Below, piece by piece: positions 23,520-38,100 of a stretch of 64,000 nt of DNA. The stretch comes from Pempheris klunzingeri (lineage: Eukaryota > Chordata > Actinopteri > Acropomatiformes > Pempheridae), in contig NC_092026.1 of NCBI RefSeq assembly GCF_042242105.1, forward strand, positions 19,570,691 to 19,634,690, in the 5' to 3' direction. Numbering within the stretch: position 1 is the stretch's first letter; each line of letters starts with the position of its first letter. The position numbers and the translations under genes are program-made. The notes beneath the pieces were generated by a model. It did not search any database. It had not been told where the DNA came from and saw only the letters and a list, made by a program, of their open reading frames with translations.

Positions 23520-24330
23520 GCATTATTGTGATTTAATTTACTATGTCTTATATCACAAAGAAAGTCTTTAAAAATGCAGACTAGAATTTCTGTATATAAA
23601 CTGTACACAAAAAGCAAGGCACTATACATTCATATTCATCAAGCTGCTGTTTCTCTTTCTCATAAAAGTCGGACCTTAAAATTACAACTCTTGCATCTCT
23701 GCCCTCAGGAGTCACTTCAGCAGTTTAAAACACAGTCGAGCAACATGAGTCACCTACGTGGCCGGACAAAAAAAAAAAAAAAAAAAATCAAACCAAAAAT
23801 AAACTTTCCCCACAACATCTGACATGACAGGATTTGTTTTTACATAGATACAAAGTCACAAATGCACCTACACACACATTTCCACAAATAAACATTACAC
23901 ACAAACATTATATACAATCGCGCACACGCACACATACACAACCACAGCATGGCACTCTGACACCAAGCGTCCTAGTGTGCACATTTTCTTCCGCAAGTCC
24001 ATGAGCGCTGACTTTAGTGCTTGGCGGAGACTCCAAATACACACAAACACCATGTACGAATCAAAGCGAGTCGTTTTTTTTAACCTTCTCTTAAACCGTT
24101 TGAATTTAATTTTGTTATGTAATGACAATGTTGAAAGGTAAAATATGACTATAAGCAAGGCGAGTGCATCTCCAGGACTCTTCCTACATGAACTTTTTCT
24201 TCAAGACATTTTAAAATTTCTCTCCGATGTCCCACCAAAACAGGTTTATGTGACATTTCTTGTGTCTCCATCTCTCTCTCGATCTGCTTTTTCATCCGCT
24301 TCGCACGCCACCTTCAGTTCAAAACGTCCC
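23520..24330 (-). other. svil: svil 3' UTR (extent inferred)
   Basis: Sequence following the supervillin stop codon on the minus strand. It has a homopolymer A run at 23767-23787 on the plus strand and a weak ATTAAA near 23530 on the minus strand. The cleavage site is not certain; it could lie as far as about 22980, where an AATAAA is present. Confidence 0.4.
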
Positions 24331-24417
24331 TTAAAACAGTCCTTTGGCCTTCTTTAAGTTCACTTGCTTCCACCCTAGTAAACGTTCGTATTCCTCTCTC
24401 TTCATTTCCAAAGCTTT
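24331..24417 (-). CDS. svil: svil last exon: end of villin headpiece
   Basis: Encodes [20 protein letters not shown] then LKKAKGLF and a TAA stop at 24331-24333. It follows DFE of exon 37 in phase 0 across a 3.2 kb intron. The WKQ...KKAKGLF end is the diagnostic headpiece C-terminus. Acceptor: CTAATTGCAG. Confidence 0.97.
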   Translation of the reverse strand, partial: KALEMKREEYERLLGWKQVNLKKAKGLF

Positions 24418-27400
24418 CTGCAATTAGAAATAGAGACACATGCAGTTAGTCAATCAGCTTTGGTGTTTTTCCTGGAACTGATGATAGATGTGGAGCCATC
24501 AGCCAGTTTTCATTGTGGCCACTAAAGAAAAAGACCAAAATGAACGAATGCAATTTTATGATCTGTAAAAAGGGATTTTGTTGTACTTCAAAGAAGCTGC
24601 AATTTTTCAGATTTGTATGCTAAAACATGTCTGAGTGTTTCTACATGTCAAGAATTTAAATTTAAAAAAATAAAAAGTTTTTCTACACCAGAAAGTCTTA
24701 ATTTCAGGTATGTTGGATCAACAAATAATAATATTACCTGACGAAGGCAAGTTAACCTGATTTTATTACCTGAAACAAGTTAAAGAAGGTCAGTGAAAGT
24801 GATTTTGTGGTTCTTTCACAGTTAAAGAAGTTTTTATTGGATGTATCTAGCAGAGTTTTGGCAACAGGACCACACCTCAACTGCATCACCTGTTCTGTGC
24901 CCCCCCCCCTCCAACCCTGTTACTCTCTTCCTCTCTCTTCCTCCTCTCCATAGGGTCCTGTGGCGGTTCGTTGTGGCCGGGTGCTACGGCTACAGTCAAC
25001 AAACCGGAGGAACTACAACAGAGTTCAAGGCTCACACATCGATCATATTTCCTTCAATAAGTTGTCAAACGTATGTTGTTGATGACGTGGTCCTTGCTAG
25101 TGAATCAGAAAATAAAGCAAAGCTTTTTGGAGATCTTTCTGGACTTATCTGGTACATATTTTTAACATTTACACCTGTCAGTACCGGGCAATGTTGACGT
25201 CATGTTAGTAACGCATCCGGTGCTCTGTGGGTTGTTACTGTGGAACAAAACCAAAAAAGGACAGTTTAGTTGCTTCAGTGTTTTCATGCCTCCATTTTGT
25301 GCTCCACAGACAGACAGTGAGTCAGACTGCAGTGTAGCTGACGGTGAATCATAAATTTATTTGATCTGAGAGGAAAGTGTCTCAGGTGTGTGTGTGTGTG
25401 TGTGCGTGTGAAGAGAAGAGGAGCAGCAGCAGAGTTGTAGTCGAAGGTGTTGAGTTAAGAGGAGAAGAGAGGAAGAGTGGCTGCACAATTTAGCGTCTCA
25501 ATTATGGCAAGAGTTCAGATTTGTGTGTAAATCAGTGTTTAAACACCTGATTTACAACCTCAGTTGTTCTTATTAAGGAAATGTGTTAAAAACTGTTTTG
25601 CCAATTCCTGCTAGAAAAAAAAAAAAAAATTCTCTTTAGTAACTGAAAGGACACCTTTATCGATTAATCTGGCAATTATTTTCTCAATTAATCACTAAAA
25701 TGTCACATGATAGTGTGACTATTATTTCCAAATCAGACTTTTAAAGAGTGATGTCTATAAAAGTCTCTCTGTTTGACCGACCACTGGTCTAATTTGATTT
25801 CAAATGATACAAAAACGGAAAAAAGCAGCACATTCTTACATTACAAACAATATAAAATGAATGACAATGAATTGATTATCAAAATAGATGTTGATTGATC
25901 AAATAAGTCAAATGAGTACTGAGTTAATAAACTAATAGTTTCAGATCTGTGAGATACTTTGTGAGAAACGCACACTAATTTAATGCTACAGTGACAATTT
26001 TGACATTTATAAGTTTAACGCACTACATAATATTACATACATTAAAACTAGTATATAAATACTTATCTTTTATGTTGACTCACTTAAGTCATCGCTTTCT
26101 TTTTTTTCTGGCAGGAACAGGACTGGACAGTTTGGGTCACGAGTCCTTTCATATTTGTGATCTTCTGTGTGAAGAAGCCTGAGTGCTAAATGCTTTGTGA
26201 CTGCAGCTAATAAAAAGGACTCGACTGTAATGTCAAACCAAATAATCAGGATGACGTTTTCTGACGTAATCGTGCAGCCAAGCTCAAAACTCTCCTCCTC
26301 AACCAGCACCGCACACAGGAGACGGGAGTGAAACGGGAGGTGACGCAGAGTTAAAGAAAAACACAGTGCCGACGAGCTGGAGAGGTCGCAAAATGCTGAG
26401 TAATCACACGAGAGGCCCGTCTTACCTGAATCCACCTACAACTTGGTCTGTAAAGCGAGAGTTAGATGGGTTTAGGATGGATGATATGGATGAGAAGGTT
26501 TTAGTGATCTACTACAGATTTAGATGTTTAAATGGTGTTATTATTTTATAGATAAACTATGATTGATTTCAACACGGAGCAGAACGTATTCTGTGATTAA
26601 CTGTGGTCGTCTGCTGGTTTTGATGTACTGGCTTTACATCGAGCCGCATGTATCTCTGCCTGATCGATGATAGATTTCTTTCCTACGGTTGATTCTGCTC
26701 TCCAGCTCTGGAGTAGGTTCCGATGTAGCATCACAGTCGATGTTCAGTCTGCTATTAATGAAATATACCACTGTGTAAAGTAGATTTTTCCTTTTATGGA
26801 CAAGGATGGGAGACTGACTCTAATCCATTACCTTCATCCATTATCACAAACCTCCCAGTCCTTTGCTCCTCCCAGTAATTTGTCACTGAGTAGTAAACTT
26901 TTTTAGTTTACTATAGTTTATTATAATAAAGCTGTCAAATTCAACTACCATATTTCCTTAAATAAAAGCCTGTTGTCAAATAAAGGCTGGGTAATATTCT
27001 AATCTAATATATCTAATAATGGCCTGGGGTGTGGTTGACACAAACAGATAAAGGCTTTCCCCAAATAAAGGCCGGCGATAAAGAGGGGAGATAAACTCCA
27101 GCTTTTTGTTACATAAAGTGAAGGCCAGTTAAGCATATTGTACATTTCCATCACTTTGAATAAAAACAAAAACAAGTGTTATGATCTGCATTTCAGTCAC
27201 TGTGGGCGTTACTACCCCAGCCAAACTGTGTTTTGTAGTAAAAACAGCATAATGAAGTAATAAAACTGAACAGGATTCATACTAAAATATGACCAAATAT
27301 AATAATCAGACAGAGGGACCTGCCTCTAATATAAGCCAAATGAATGCCCTCTGCAGTTGAGGTAAATAAAGACCCCGGTCACTTTTCGGGGGAAATATAG

Positions 27401-30400
27401 TAGATATTTCAAGCAGATGCAATTACTTGCTCTTTTTCTGTGATGAGGAATTCATCATGCTGTCATATTTTAGTTAAAATTACCTCTTAAAATGACAAAA
27501 TATTCTGATCAATGGAGGGAAACATGAACTACTAAAAAAATAAAATAAAATCAGGGTTTGTGCAGCAACGTTTGTGGGTTTTTGCTGACCTCGAAGTCCT
27601 GGTCGGACAGGTAGATCTCCAGGCGCAGCGGGTCGACTCCCTCTGGGAGTGGCCGGGCCTGCAGCTGAGCCAGAGGGAAGGTGTTCTGACAGAGCTGGGC
27701 CAACACGTCCTCCACCAGGATGATCTGGTTACACACCTCCGCCTCCTGCAGACACAACACAGGACACTGCATGAAGGCCTTTATAGTAAGTAAGTAAGTA
27801 AAGTTCATTTAGTATAGCACTAGTCACAAAGTGCTTTACAAGAGTAAAAGAAAATGCAAAAAATAAAAGAAACAACAACAATCAGCCATAAGAATGAACA
27901 GATCGATACTGATTTATAGTAACAGCAGCGGTTTGGTGTGTAAGAAGTGAGGCTCTGGATGAACAGATAAAATAAGTGATAGAAGCCGACACAAACTGGA
28001 TGAGGAAATCTCTGAATGTAAGCAGACTGACTGAAAACCCTCCAAACTGCTTACTGATTATTTGTCATATAAATGAGGGCATAGTTTGACAGCTTCTCTC
28101 CGCAGTGTGTTTGAGGGTGTGTGTGAGTGTATGAGTGTTGCTGACCCTCTCCGTGATCTCAGCCACGTCCTCTCTGTGCTCCCAGCTGGGAAACATGTTG
28201 GTGAAGGTGAGCGGCTCCAGACCGGCGTGGATCAGATATGACTTCTGAGGCTTCTTATCGTTCTTCTCTGCAGGAGAAAATCACCACAATAATTCACTAC
28301 ATATGACATTTATAGTTACTTTTTCCATTAAAAAACATATGATATTCTTATATGATATGTTGAAGCATCTAACCCTAACAATGATGAAGTACAACATTAA
28401 AATGTGATAAACACAGAATAATATAATATTCTGTGAAATGGGCCATTCTGCATAATGAGTACTTTTACTTTTGATTCTTTAAGTGCTTTCTGCTTCATAC
28501 TTTTGTACATTTACTTAAATAACATTTTGAATTCAGGACTTTCAGTTTTAACAGAGTGCTTTCAGACTGTAGTATTTCTACTTTGACTTAAGTAAAGGAT
28601 CTGAGTACTTCTTCCACCAGTGCCTGTCACTCGCTGAAGTATTTCTTTACTTTATTGACCATCGCTCAAACCTTTGCAGTACTGCAGCACGGTCTCCATC
28701 GCACACTTTCTGTCAGCGTCCCAGCGGATACGAGCCGAGCCGGTGCACTCACTGTCCTGAGGCCACCAGCCTTGCCACAGGTAAACCTCATGGAAGTTAT
28801 CCACCAGGAACAACGCTGTCACGGAGAGAAACCATTGTATCGCTATATGATATCTGTCAGTACAAGATACTTTTACCCACCACACAAGCTGTAAAGGTGT
28901 AGGCCTGCAATAAGTTAGTGTCCAGGCCTCACCAGGCTGTGGTGCGTTGTACAGGTCTTCCTGCAGGAAGGGCAGGGAGCTGACCAGGTCTGGAGCTCTG
29001 GACGGGTGGAAGAACTCATTCGCCACAAACTCTCCAGATGTGCTGCTCAGCTGGAAAAGCCGTGGCGTGAAGTTGAATTTACCTGGATCTGAAAAGGAAA
29101 ATCAGAAACCAACATAAATCCTTCCCCCAAGTTTAGTCAACATTCACAGGTCAGTGTAGCACCAATGTTTGGAGCTGTGCACAGCAGCCCAAGACTCCAA
29201 AGAATCAATAAACGGTCTTGGTCTTGTTTATTTATTTGTTGATCAACTATTATCTGATTTAAATAATTAATCTTTTTATTTCAATGTTGTTTTTAGGCAA
29301 AATTAAGTCTTATTCTGACCCATAATTTGAGACTTTTGGCTTTTTTCATTAAATGTAAAAAAAGCTATTGTGTTACTGAGAACTACTATCAAAACTATTA
29401 ATTTAACACGATGGAACAATATCTTAGGTGTCCTATTGGCACCAGTATCTGGTCCTACTAAAGGCCTTTCAAAAGACTGAACTTTGGCCACTGAAACTTT
29501 ATTTTGCAAAAAATAGATTGTCTAAAAACAATATTCCTGCAAATTCTGTCAGAAAGAACTTTACTAGCTGTGCCTGAGATATTACTGTATGTCGGACTGA
29601 GAGGCAGAGAGTACATGTACGTGTGTTAAGTACATGGGTACAGACCGTACCTTGCAGCATGCAGTCGTAGGCCTTCCTGTCTTTTCTCCCCAGTGCCTCC
29701 CAGAAGCCTGGAGGCTCCATTCCCTCATCACACTCATGGATGGTCACCTTACTGCTGCTGTGGAGACCCGCCTCCAGTGGACACCTGACAGAAACAAGAT
29801 GGAAACAGGATTCAATCCAACATCCAAGACAAATTTGATGATGTTTCATGGTGACCGAAACCTTCACAACATCCACCACCGACCATTTAATTGGTGTTGA
29901 TTTATTGAATAGTATCCTGAAAGTCACCCTAAAATATCTGTATAAAAACTCACTGCTCTTTGATCTTGAGTGCGGCCGTGTTTCCAACACTGCGAGTGTG
30001 CAGCTGTGTCTTGCAGCCATGCCACAGGTAGATGATGGCCTTATTGATGTTGAGCAGGATCATGGAGGCCCTGGAGCGCAGGCTGCTGCAGTGACAGGCC
30101 ACCTCCAGCAGGTGGCCCTCCAGCGGCACCTCGCCCCGTACGCAGTACAGACGCCACTCACCTGGACACGGGAGAATATGATCAGTGGAGTGTCGCTCAC
30201 TCCAAAAACATACATGGCATATGTGAAAATGACAAAAAACAAACCCCAACTATTCTGTAAATAATTTAACAAAGAAAGCACAAAATGATAAAAGATTGAT
30301 CCATTATGTCCTTTACTTTCATACAAGTGAAACTTTTGTTCTAAAAAATAAAGAAACATCAGCTTAAATTGCTAACTATCAAATACAGAATTGAATTATT

Positions 30401-33400
30401 GCCAAATATACTGTATATTGCTCTCTATTTCATAAACTGCCACTTGAAATATTTTGGTACAAAGGTTATAAGATGGGAAGCTTCAGCAGTTGACAATTCA
30501 TAATGACTTTATAATGACAATTTCTTTATCAATATATAAATATTAATAAAGACATTGAGAAAAATACTGTAGATTCTGACCGTGCCAGCCGCTTTGGCAC
30601 ACTAGCAGACATCTTATGCAGATTCCTCTCTGTTTAAGAAAAACTATTGTAAAACCTGACCTAGTAAAATCATTTCTATTCTGAGTAATTAAGGCATTGA
30701 ACAACCACTGTGCCTTGTAGACAAAAATATCACTTGGATCTCACAGGAATAAATAACCAGAATAACAACCACAAATGTAAAAATGTTTACTCTGAGTGTT
30801 CTCCTCCTCCTCCTCCCTCTTTCCAGCGTGGACAATCATCCCTCCGTTGAAGCACTGCAGGAAACATGGAGGCTCCTTCTCTTGCTGCACCTGAACCTGT
30901 GACACACAGACACAGGAAACCACTTATGAAACATGCTGCTAATGCAAACACAACATCAGTGACTAAACACAGCAAATACAGTGGCAGCTATTGCAAGAAA
31001 CCAACATCAGGAAACTTACGAGGTTACAAAATCAGTATTGCCACAAAGAATAATTTGTTTTTCCTCACAGTCAGCACTGTGTTATAGAAAGACTTTGTGC
31101 AGTTAAGTAACATCAAATGTCAGCTAAGTAACATCACTCGAATATTAAATGTGTTGCTACATCTCCCTCTCAGTGTACAACATGAGAGGATCTTCTTCCA
31201 GATCTCTCTTATGTAATTTTTCCCGTACCTGTGCCCCTCTTTCCTCATCCAGCTCCACCGTCATCAGAGCTGACGTTCCTTTGTCACTGACGGTGGAGTG
31301 TCGACCCTGCCAGAAGAAGTAGCAGCATTTCTCCTTCCCCGGTCCGCTACTCCTCGCCTCGGGGTTCAGCCTGCGACCAACTGGGACAAACACACACAAC
31401 AAGAAATGAACGACAATGAACCACTCTGAATGGTCAATACTGCTGAAAAAATAATGTTCAGATTGCAGCACAGCCTGATTAGATCCCCCTGTGCAAACTG
31501 AAATCTTAACCTTCAAAATGTTCAGTATGTTCTTCTGTTTTTTTGAGTTTGTAATTTGCATCTATTGGTAAACAGAGGTGATGGAGTGTAAATACCACAC
31601 AGACCACACATACCAGTCCACACAGACTAACCTGAGGTGCTGATGGTATACTTCCACTTGACGACGTAGGCATCTCCCTCATGGAACTGGCCGATGCTCT
31701 GGCGTGGCAGGCGGCTGTAGTCAAACTCCAGGATGTGCCAGACGTCAACTGATACTGTGTTAATCTCTTGAGTCCTCAGATGGTCCTCAATGTCCACAGG
31801 GCCGTGGCCACGGCCGACATTTACTCCGTCTAGGATGGTGGAAATGGCCGACTGGAGGACAGGCAGCATTAGGGTGGCATCATAAGGCCGGCAGTCTCGT
31901 CCTGGGGCCTCCTGAGAGAGAAAAGGGACAAAGATCACAGATAGGACTTATGATAAAAGTAAATATTATATTATTCTCTACAACACTTTGTACTGCATCC
32001 TCTCAAAGGCATATGCTCTCTTATTCTTGTTTTGGTCCCAGAGTGTAACCAACAGTTCCTGGCAGCATTAACTGTGACTGAATGTGAACTCAGCCCACCC
32101 AAACATGCATCTTGCCCACCCAAAAATGTGTTCAGCCAATGGAAAAATAGAACCTATCAGTAACGTTTATAACTTCTGATTGGGTGAGCAGCCTACAGCC
32201 CCTCTTCTCGTCGTGTTTAGGCACAGACGAAGCAGATGCTAACCCGTCCGCTACACAGACTGCCTCTCGGAGCATGCTCAGGGGGAGTATGTGTGTGTGC
32301 TCCCATCAGGCCAAGGTTAAATCTCTGTCTCCCACCTATTATTTCTACCAGCCTGCACTAATATATCGGGCTGAAACTGGCCTTTTGGGACGCTAACACG
32401 TGAATTGTCTGTATTTGTTTAGCACCTTTCTAGTCATTTCGACTACTCAAAGTGCTTTCACATTACGTCCTTCAGGAGCAAGATGTGGTTCGGTGTCTTG
32501 CCTACGGACACTTTGACATGCGGACTTGGATCGAACTGCTGATCTGCCAATGAACTGAGCCACTGCAACCCCATGAAGACTGTCACATGTGTGTGACCTA
32601 TAATGCAATTATCCCTGTGGAGCAAGAGTTGGCTTTGCACCTTCAGCTCAGGGACGAGCTCGCTGCTTTCCTTTGGCGATGACAACTTTACTTCGGTCCA
32701 GTCCAAGAACTTCTCTTTGAACAAGATTGTCTCGTTGTGCTCTGTCAGCCTGCCGAATATTGCCCAATCAGGACGGCCCTGGCCCTTCCTGACAATGGAC
32801 ACACACACACACATAAAGAAAAAGAGAAAAAATTTAACAATTGAAGTTAAGCGAGGTTAAGGTGAGGGTCAGCCTTCAGAAAATGTACTGCAAGCGATAA
32901 AACAAGTGTGTGTGTTTCCCACCTGGGTATGAGTGTGTTGCAGCCTCCAGGGTCCAGTGGGTTGATGTCACAGCAGGTGTAGTCAAACATCCCATTCCAG
33001 AGGTGTTTGGCCAGCTGGAAGGCCACTTTCCTCTGGGCCAGAGTTACCTCTTTACCATGCCACACATACACCTCACTGCCAAAGTCGAACACCAACACCT
33101 GCAGCATCCACAGCACAACAGAAATGATGCAGATGCAAAGGTGAGTCATTTCTGTGTTTGTGTTCTGTGTTTCGGTCTACAGTTAAATACATGTATATTA
33201 TATAATTTGGACTATTAATACAATAAAAAACAGTACTAAAACAGAAAAATTTAAATTGGTAACATATAAAATAAAGACACATCACAATGAAAAGAAATGT
33301 AAGACTGTAAGATGCTCCATCGTTTATACACAAAATCAGCTGCAGTGCACTATTTGTCTGAACCCCAGTGTCTTCAACCCAAATCCTTTTTTCAGCAGCA

Positions 33401-35070
33401 GCAGTGCACAGATGGATGTAGGAGGTGCTCGCCATGACACCTGCTGTTGCTAAGCGACAAATTAAAACCGGCTCAAATCAAAGAGCTCCTCTTGAAAAAA
33501 TGTTGGAAATATTGATATTTAGAGCTTTGGTGCCTTAAAGGAAAAGTCAACCATCAGATTCTCTCAAATGAAATGATTTTATAACATGATGGAAAGGTAT
33601 CAAACAGCTCCTGTCTTGATGCTGCTTCCAGAGTCAGTCAAAGAGCCACTGAAAGCAAATCTGAGCAGTGAAAAGGCACCAGAATAAAACTGTATTGATC
33701 TATATCGCTGACAGCACATTCTTTTCATTCAAATGTAAAAATGAGAAAGCAAAGGATGTTGAGAGGCTTTTGTGGAGCCGCAGAAAGTCCCACTGACCTC
33801 TTTGGAATCCAGCAGAGAGCTGCGAGGGACCTTCCCCCACTCGTCATCATCAGGGACCAGTTTGTCATCCAGCAGTCTGAAGATACAGTTGGTCTCCACA
33901 ATGGCATTCTCAAACTGCTCATCCTCCTCCGGTGGGCCTGCCGCTGTGGCACAGTTAGACAATATCAGTGTCAATATCAGCGTGAGTGTCTGCATGCATC
34001 CAAAAACACAACGAAGAAACAATCATCCATAAAGGACAACTAAACCTGGGGCCCTATTTTTACATATTTTAGGTTCAACATCACTGGTAGGTAAACTGGA
34101 ATTGGTCCAGTAGATCACCTCAAAGCTGTTTCTGGTTAAACAAAAAGGATCTTACAGGTCTGTCCCTGGTCCATAATGTTGTCAGACCCTTCGAATAACA
34201 ATCTGAGCCTGTCAGTGGCAAAAACAAACATTTTTAGTGGACCTACTCTGGCACAATTGCCCCAAAGGATTACACTGCACAGTCCGTTCTTGGCTGCTGA
34301 CGGAGGTGAACAACTGGACCAATTCCAAATGTTTTTGTACCTACCCGTCACTAAAATATGGCCCAGGGTTAAAAATACCAGAGTTAACCTTTAACAAGGT
34401 AGCTGTATACTTGCTGCAATCCAAACAGCGACAGCAACAACCTAATTGTTAGATATTAGTATAGTATATTAGTATGGGCTTGTGCCTTACATTGGTAAGC
34501 AGTCTGTCCTCCTAAGATAGTCCAGAACTGCTGGGTATCTGGCCCCTGTGGGTTGACCCCCTCCTCAATGGTCTGCACCTGATTCGCCCTGCAGCCCATG
34601 TCCTTCTTCGTCTGGATGAAGGTGGCCAAATCTGCTGCCTACAAGCAAGAAACAAACATCTGTGGATGATGTGTGAGCACTGAGTGTCTCATGTTCTCAT
34701 GTTTTATTTTGATGTGATCAACAAGGAAATTGGACTTTTCTTGATTAATCCAGCGATGGTAAACTGACCTCTTTAATGTACAGATTTTTTACACAAATTC
34801 TGAGAAAACACACAACTTAACAACTTAAGAAACGGGAGACAAAGCAAGGTAACTGTGAAGAGAGCTGGCTGAATCATGTTGGGGGTTCTGTGCATAAAAT
34901 CATAATAAAATGAGTAAACAGCACTGAACCAGGAGGTGGAGTAGAAAAACAAGTGTTTATTACAAAGTGTCTAGACAGATCTCCTTTGGGGAAATGGAAG
35001 AGCTGTAGACTCTGAAAGCATGTGTTTGATGAGGAGCACAGATGGGTATATGTGCCACTGTGTGTTTGAG

Positions 35071-35113
<43 letters not shown>

Positions 35114-38100
35114 GGAATGGAGAGGCAGAAGCATCAATGAATCATCTTTGTTCAAAAGCCAATATTACGACTTTGTGCTGGACGTCCAAGCTAAGACTCG
35201 AGTCGAAGGCTCCAGTCTGTAATAATACAGGTGCAGTGCTCACCTTGGCCTTCTCTATGACGTTTGAGAACTCTCCTATCCAGACAAAGCAGTGCTCTGG
35301 GGTGACCATCAGGAAACAGTCGCCGCTGTTCAGTGATGACGCTCTCGGCTCCACTAATCTGGTCTGAACGTGACGACGACCTGGAAAGAATAAAGTTATT
35401 AATCTGCTGAGGAATCTGCTTCCTTTATAGCATTTAATAAACTTGATGTGTCAAAAAGACAACAAATTAAGTAGTTCAACATTTTGAGAATACTACACCG
35501 CTTTACTTTCTGAGTTAGATTAGACGATCCACTAAATCTGCTAACCAGCACCTCTAAAGTTCACTAATTCACACATTATTTCTTTTGTGTTTAATGTTTA
35601 ACAATAACAAAATTTTAAAAACAACAATTTGCTATTTTATGGGAGGTTATGTGCTGGTTGGGAGTTCCCTGGCAAGTGCTCCCAGGATTCATTTAACGCC
35701 CATTATCAGTCTAAACCCTGAAAGTAAAATAAAGTGGCAGGGAATATGGTGGCAGGCTTCAAGCAAGCAAAAGCAATCACACAATACGGCTTTGCGCAGC
35801 CAAAAAAGGTTTCTACCTTTGACCTGCATCAGCATGACATTCTTGTACGGCACGGCGCTGTTGTTGGACATCTGCTCTGAGATGTTAACGCTGCGCAGAC
35901 TCACGCTGCTAAAGTTTTCTTTACTGGCCAGACCTGCCAGAGCAGCATCAGAGTACTCTGAGGTTTTATTCACTGGAATGAGAAAGAGAACACATTTTAT
36001 GAAAGTATAGACCTACCGGGAGTAGAAAAATAACATAAATGCTTCATTAAACTTAAAAGAAACTACATCCCTGCTGTAAACACTGCTGCAGAAGTGGGTC
36101 ATATGAGGCTGCTTTCCAATTAGTGCTGTTTACCCACTAAACAAGGCGATTGATGTAATTTTGTAGGCTGTAAACCATTTTCCACAGGGATTTTTGATTT
36201 TTGAGAACAAACACACACATACATTAACATGTGCTGCCATTCTTACACTGAGTCTTCTCAGCCTTCATCCTCTTGCTCTCCAGCTGTGCCACATTCAATC
36301 TCTGCTCGGTGTACTCCTGTCTGATGTCCTCTCTGGCTGCCAGCATCTTCAGAGGGTTTCTGGACGACTGGACATTCCTGGATGGACGCACGGAGCGCTT
36401 ATGCTGCACCATGGCCGAAGTTAACCTGGAAACAGAGAACAGAATGTGTACAGTATGAGCATATGTGCAGGTGGTGTATGAGGTATGTGAGTTATGTGCA
36501 GCCTTAAACCTCCGCCAACATTTGCAACGTACTTGGGGCCCTGAGAACCAAAGATGGTGTCAAAATCCTCATTGATCTCGATCCTGGTGGGCATGCGTGG
36601 AAATTCAGCAACGCGTCTGTAGAACTTGGAGAAGATTTCATCATCCAGCTTCATCACCTCCTTCACTGCCTTCTCAGTAACCGTTATGGTGGTTTCCTGC
36701 AGACCTGCCACTGAGCAACAGAGGAAAACAAAAAAAAAACTACAATAGGCCCTTACACAACAATAAAATGTGAAGTTAAGGTGTAATTAAGGACAGCTAT
36801 GTGCTAAGTTAACTCCACCGAAGGTGACGATGAAACAAAATATTGTTAAATATTAATATCACTTAACAAGCCTGAAAGCAGTAAAGAAATACATACCTTT
36901 GCTATTCAGACGCCCTAAGAAGCTCTCCAACTTGTCTAGTTTCTTATCCGATTCCACGTTTGCTCTGGCCTCAATTTCTGTAAATGAAATAATTAAATCT
37001 CAGTAATGGTGGCATAAAAGACTAAATCCTCTGCCTGTGATTTCTTTAGCGTAGGTGGCAGTGATAGACAAATCTGTCTCACCCTCTTGTGGTTTGCTGA
37101 CGGCAGGCATGCTGCTCTTGAGTTTGGTGGAGACCGGTGACAGGATGGGACTGATAACTGAGGAGGAGGCTGCCAGACCTGTGGACACACAGACAAAATA
37201 TCTGACACAGTGGAAAGATAAAGAGAGATAACCTGCTGTCTGTGCCAGTATATTTCAATGATTATGATTGTTTAAATGTAACAATATGTGGTTCAATTCA
37301 CTGTGATGTTATAATGAGTTTACCATCAAAACACAGAAGAATTTGTTTAAATGTTCTGCATATATTAAGCTCTCAGATTGATGTCTCCTTTGAACTTGCA
37401 GGGAGCAGCTTCACACATTAGCAGCAGCCAACTTGCCACTGTTATTGGATTCACGATTATCTGTATGAAAAACAAGTCGCTCAAAGGCTGACGAGCTTAT
37501 TAATACTGCTGGACACATTAATCGAGTTAGACTAAGACCTAGGAGGGGGCTAGGCAGTATGCACAGGATAAAAATAAATAAATTACTTCCATGGTTGGAG
37601 CACATTAAAAACTGATTAGCCTTTCTGTTTTCATTGCTTTTTATTGGTTGGTGTTTTCAGCGTGATTCTAATGTTTTTCTTTGCCTATATAAGGCACTTT
37701 GAATCACCTGTGTGTCTGAAATGTGCTGTCTTGACTTGCCTAAATGGTCAAAAAACAATCAGAATTTTCAAATGGTATACCAGGTTTGTGCACAGACCTT
37801 TCTTGACCATACGTGCAGCCACCGTGTACTGGGTGGAGTCGTTGGCTGCTCCTTTGCCCTTTGTCTTCCAGGCATCCTCACGAATGGAAATCATCTGTTT
37901 TCTCTCTTCAATGGTCATCTGAGCATCGATCTCCTCTCCCATCTTCTGCAAGAACAAGAGGAAACCGGACAAATTATCAAATTATGAAAAGATTATTAAG
38001 TTAAAGTGCCATGTCTCACATGCAAAGCAATAAACTCTGCACAGTGTGGCTGACGCTCAGCTTCGGTTTCAGGGTATTTTCAGTCATGTTGGACTTAAAT

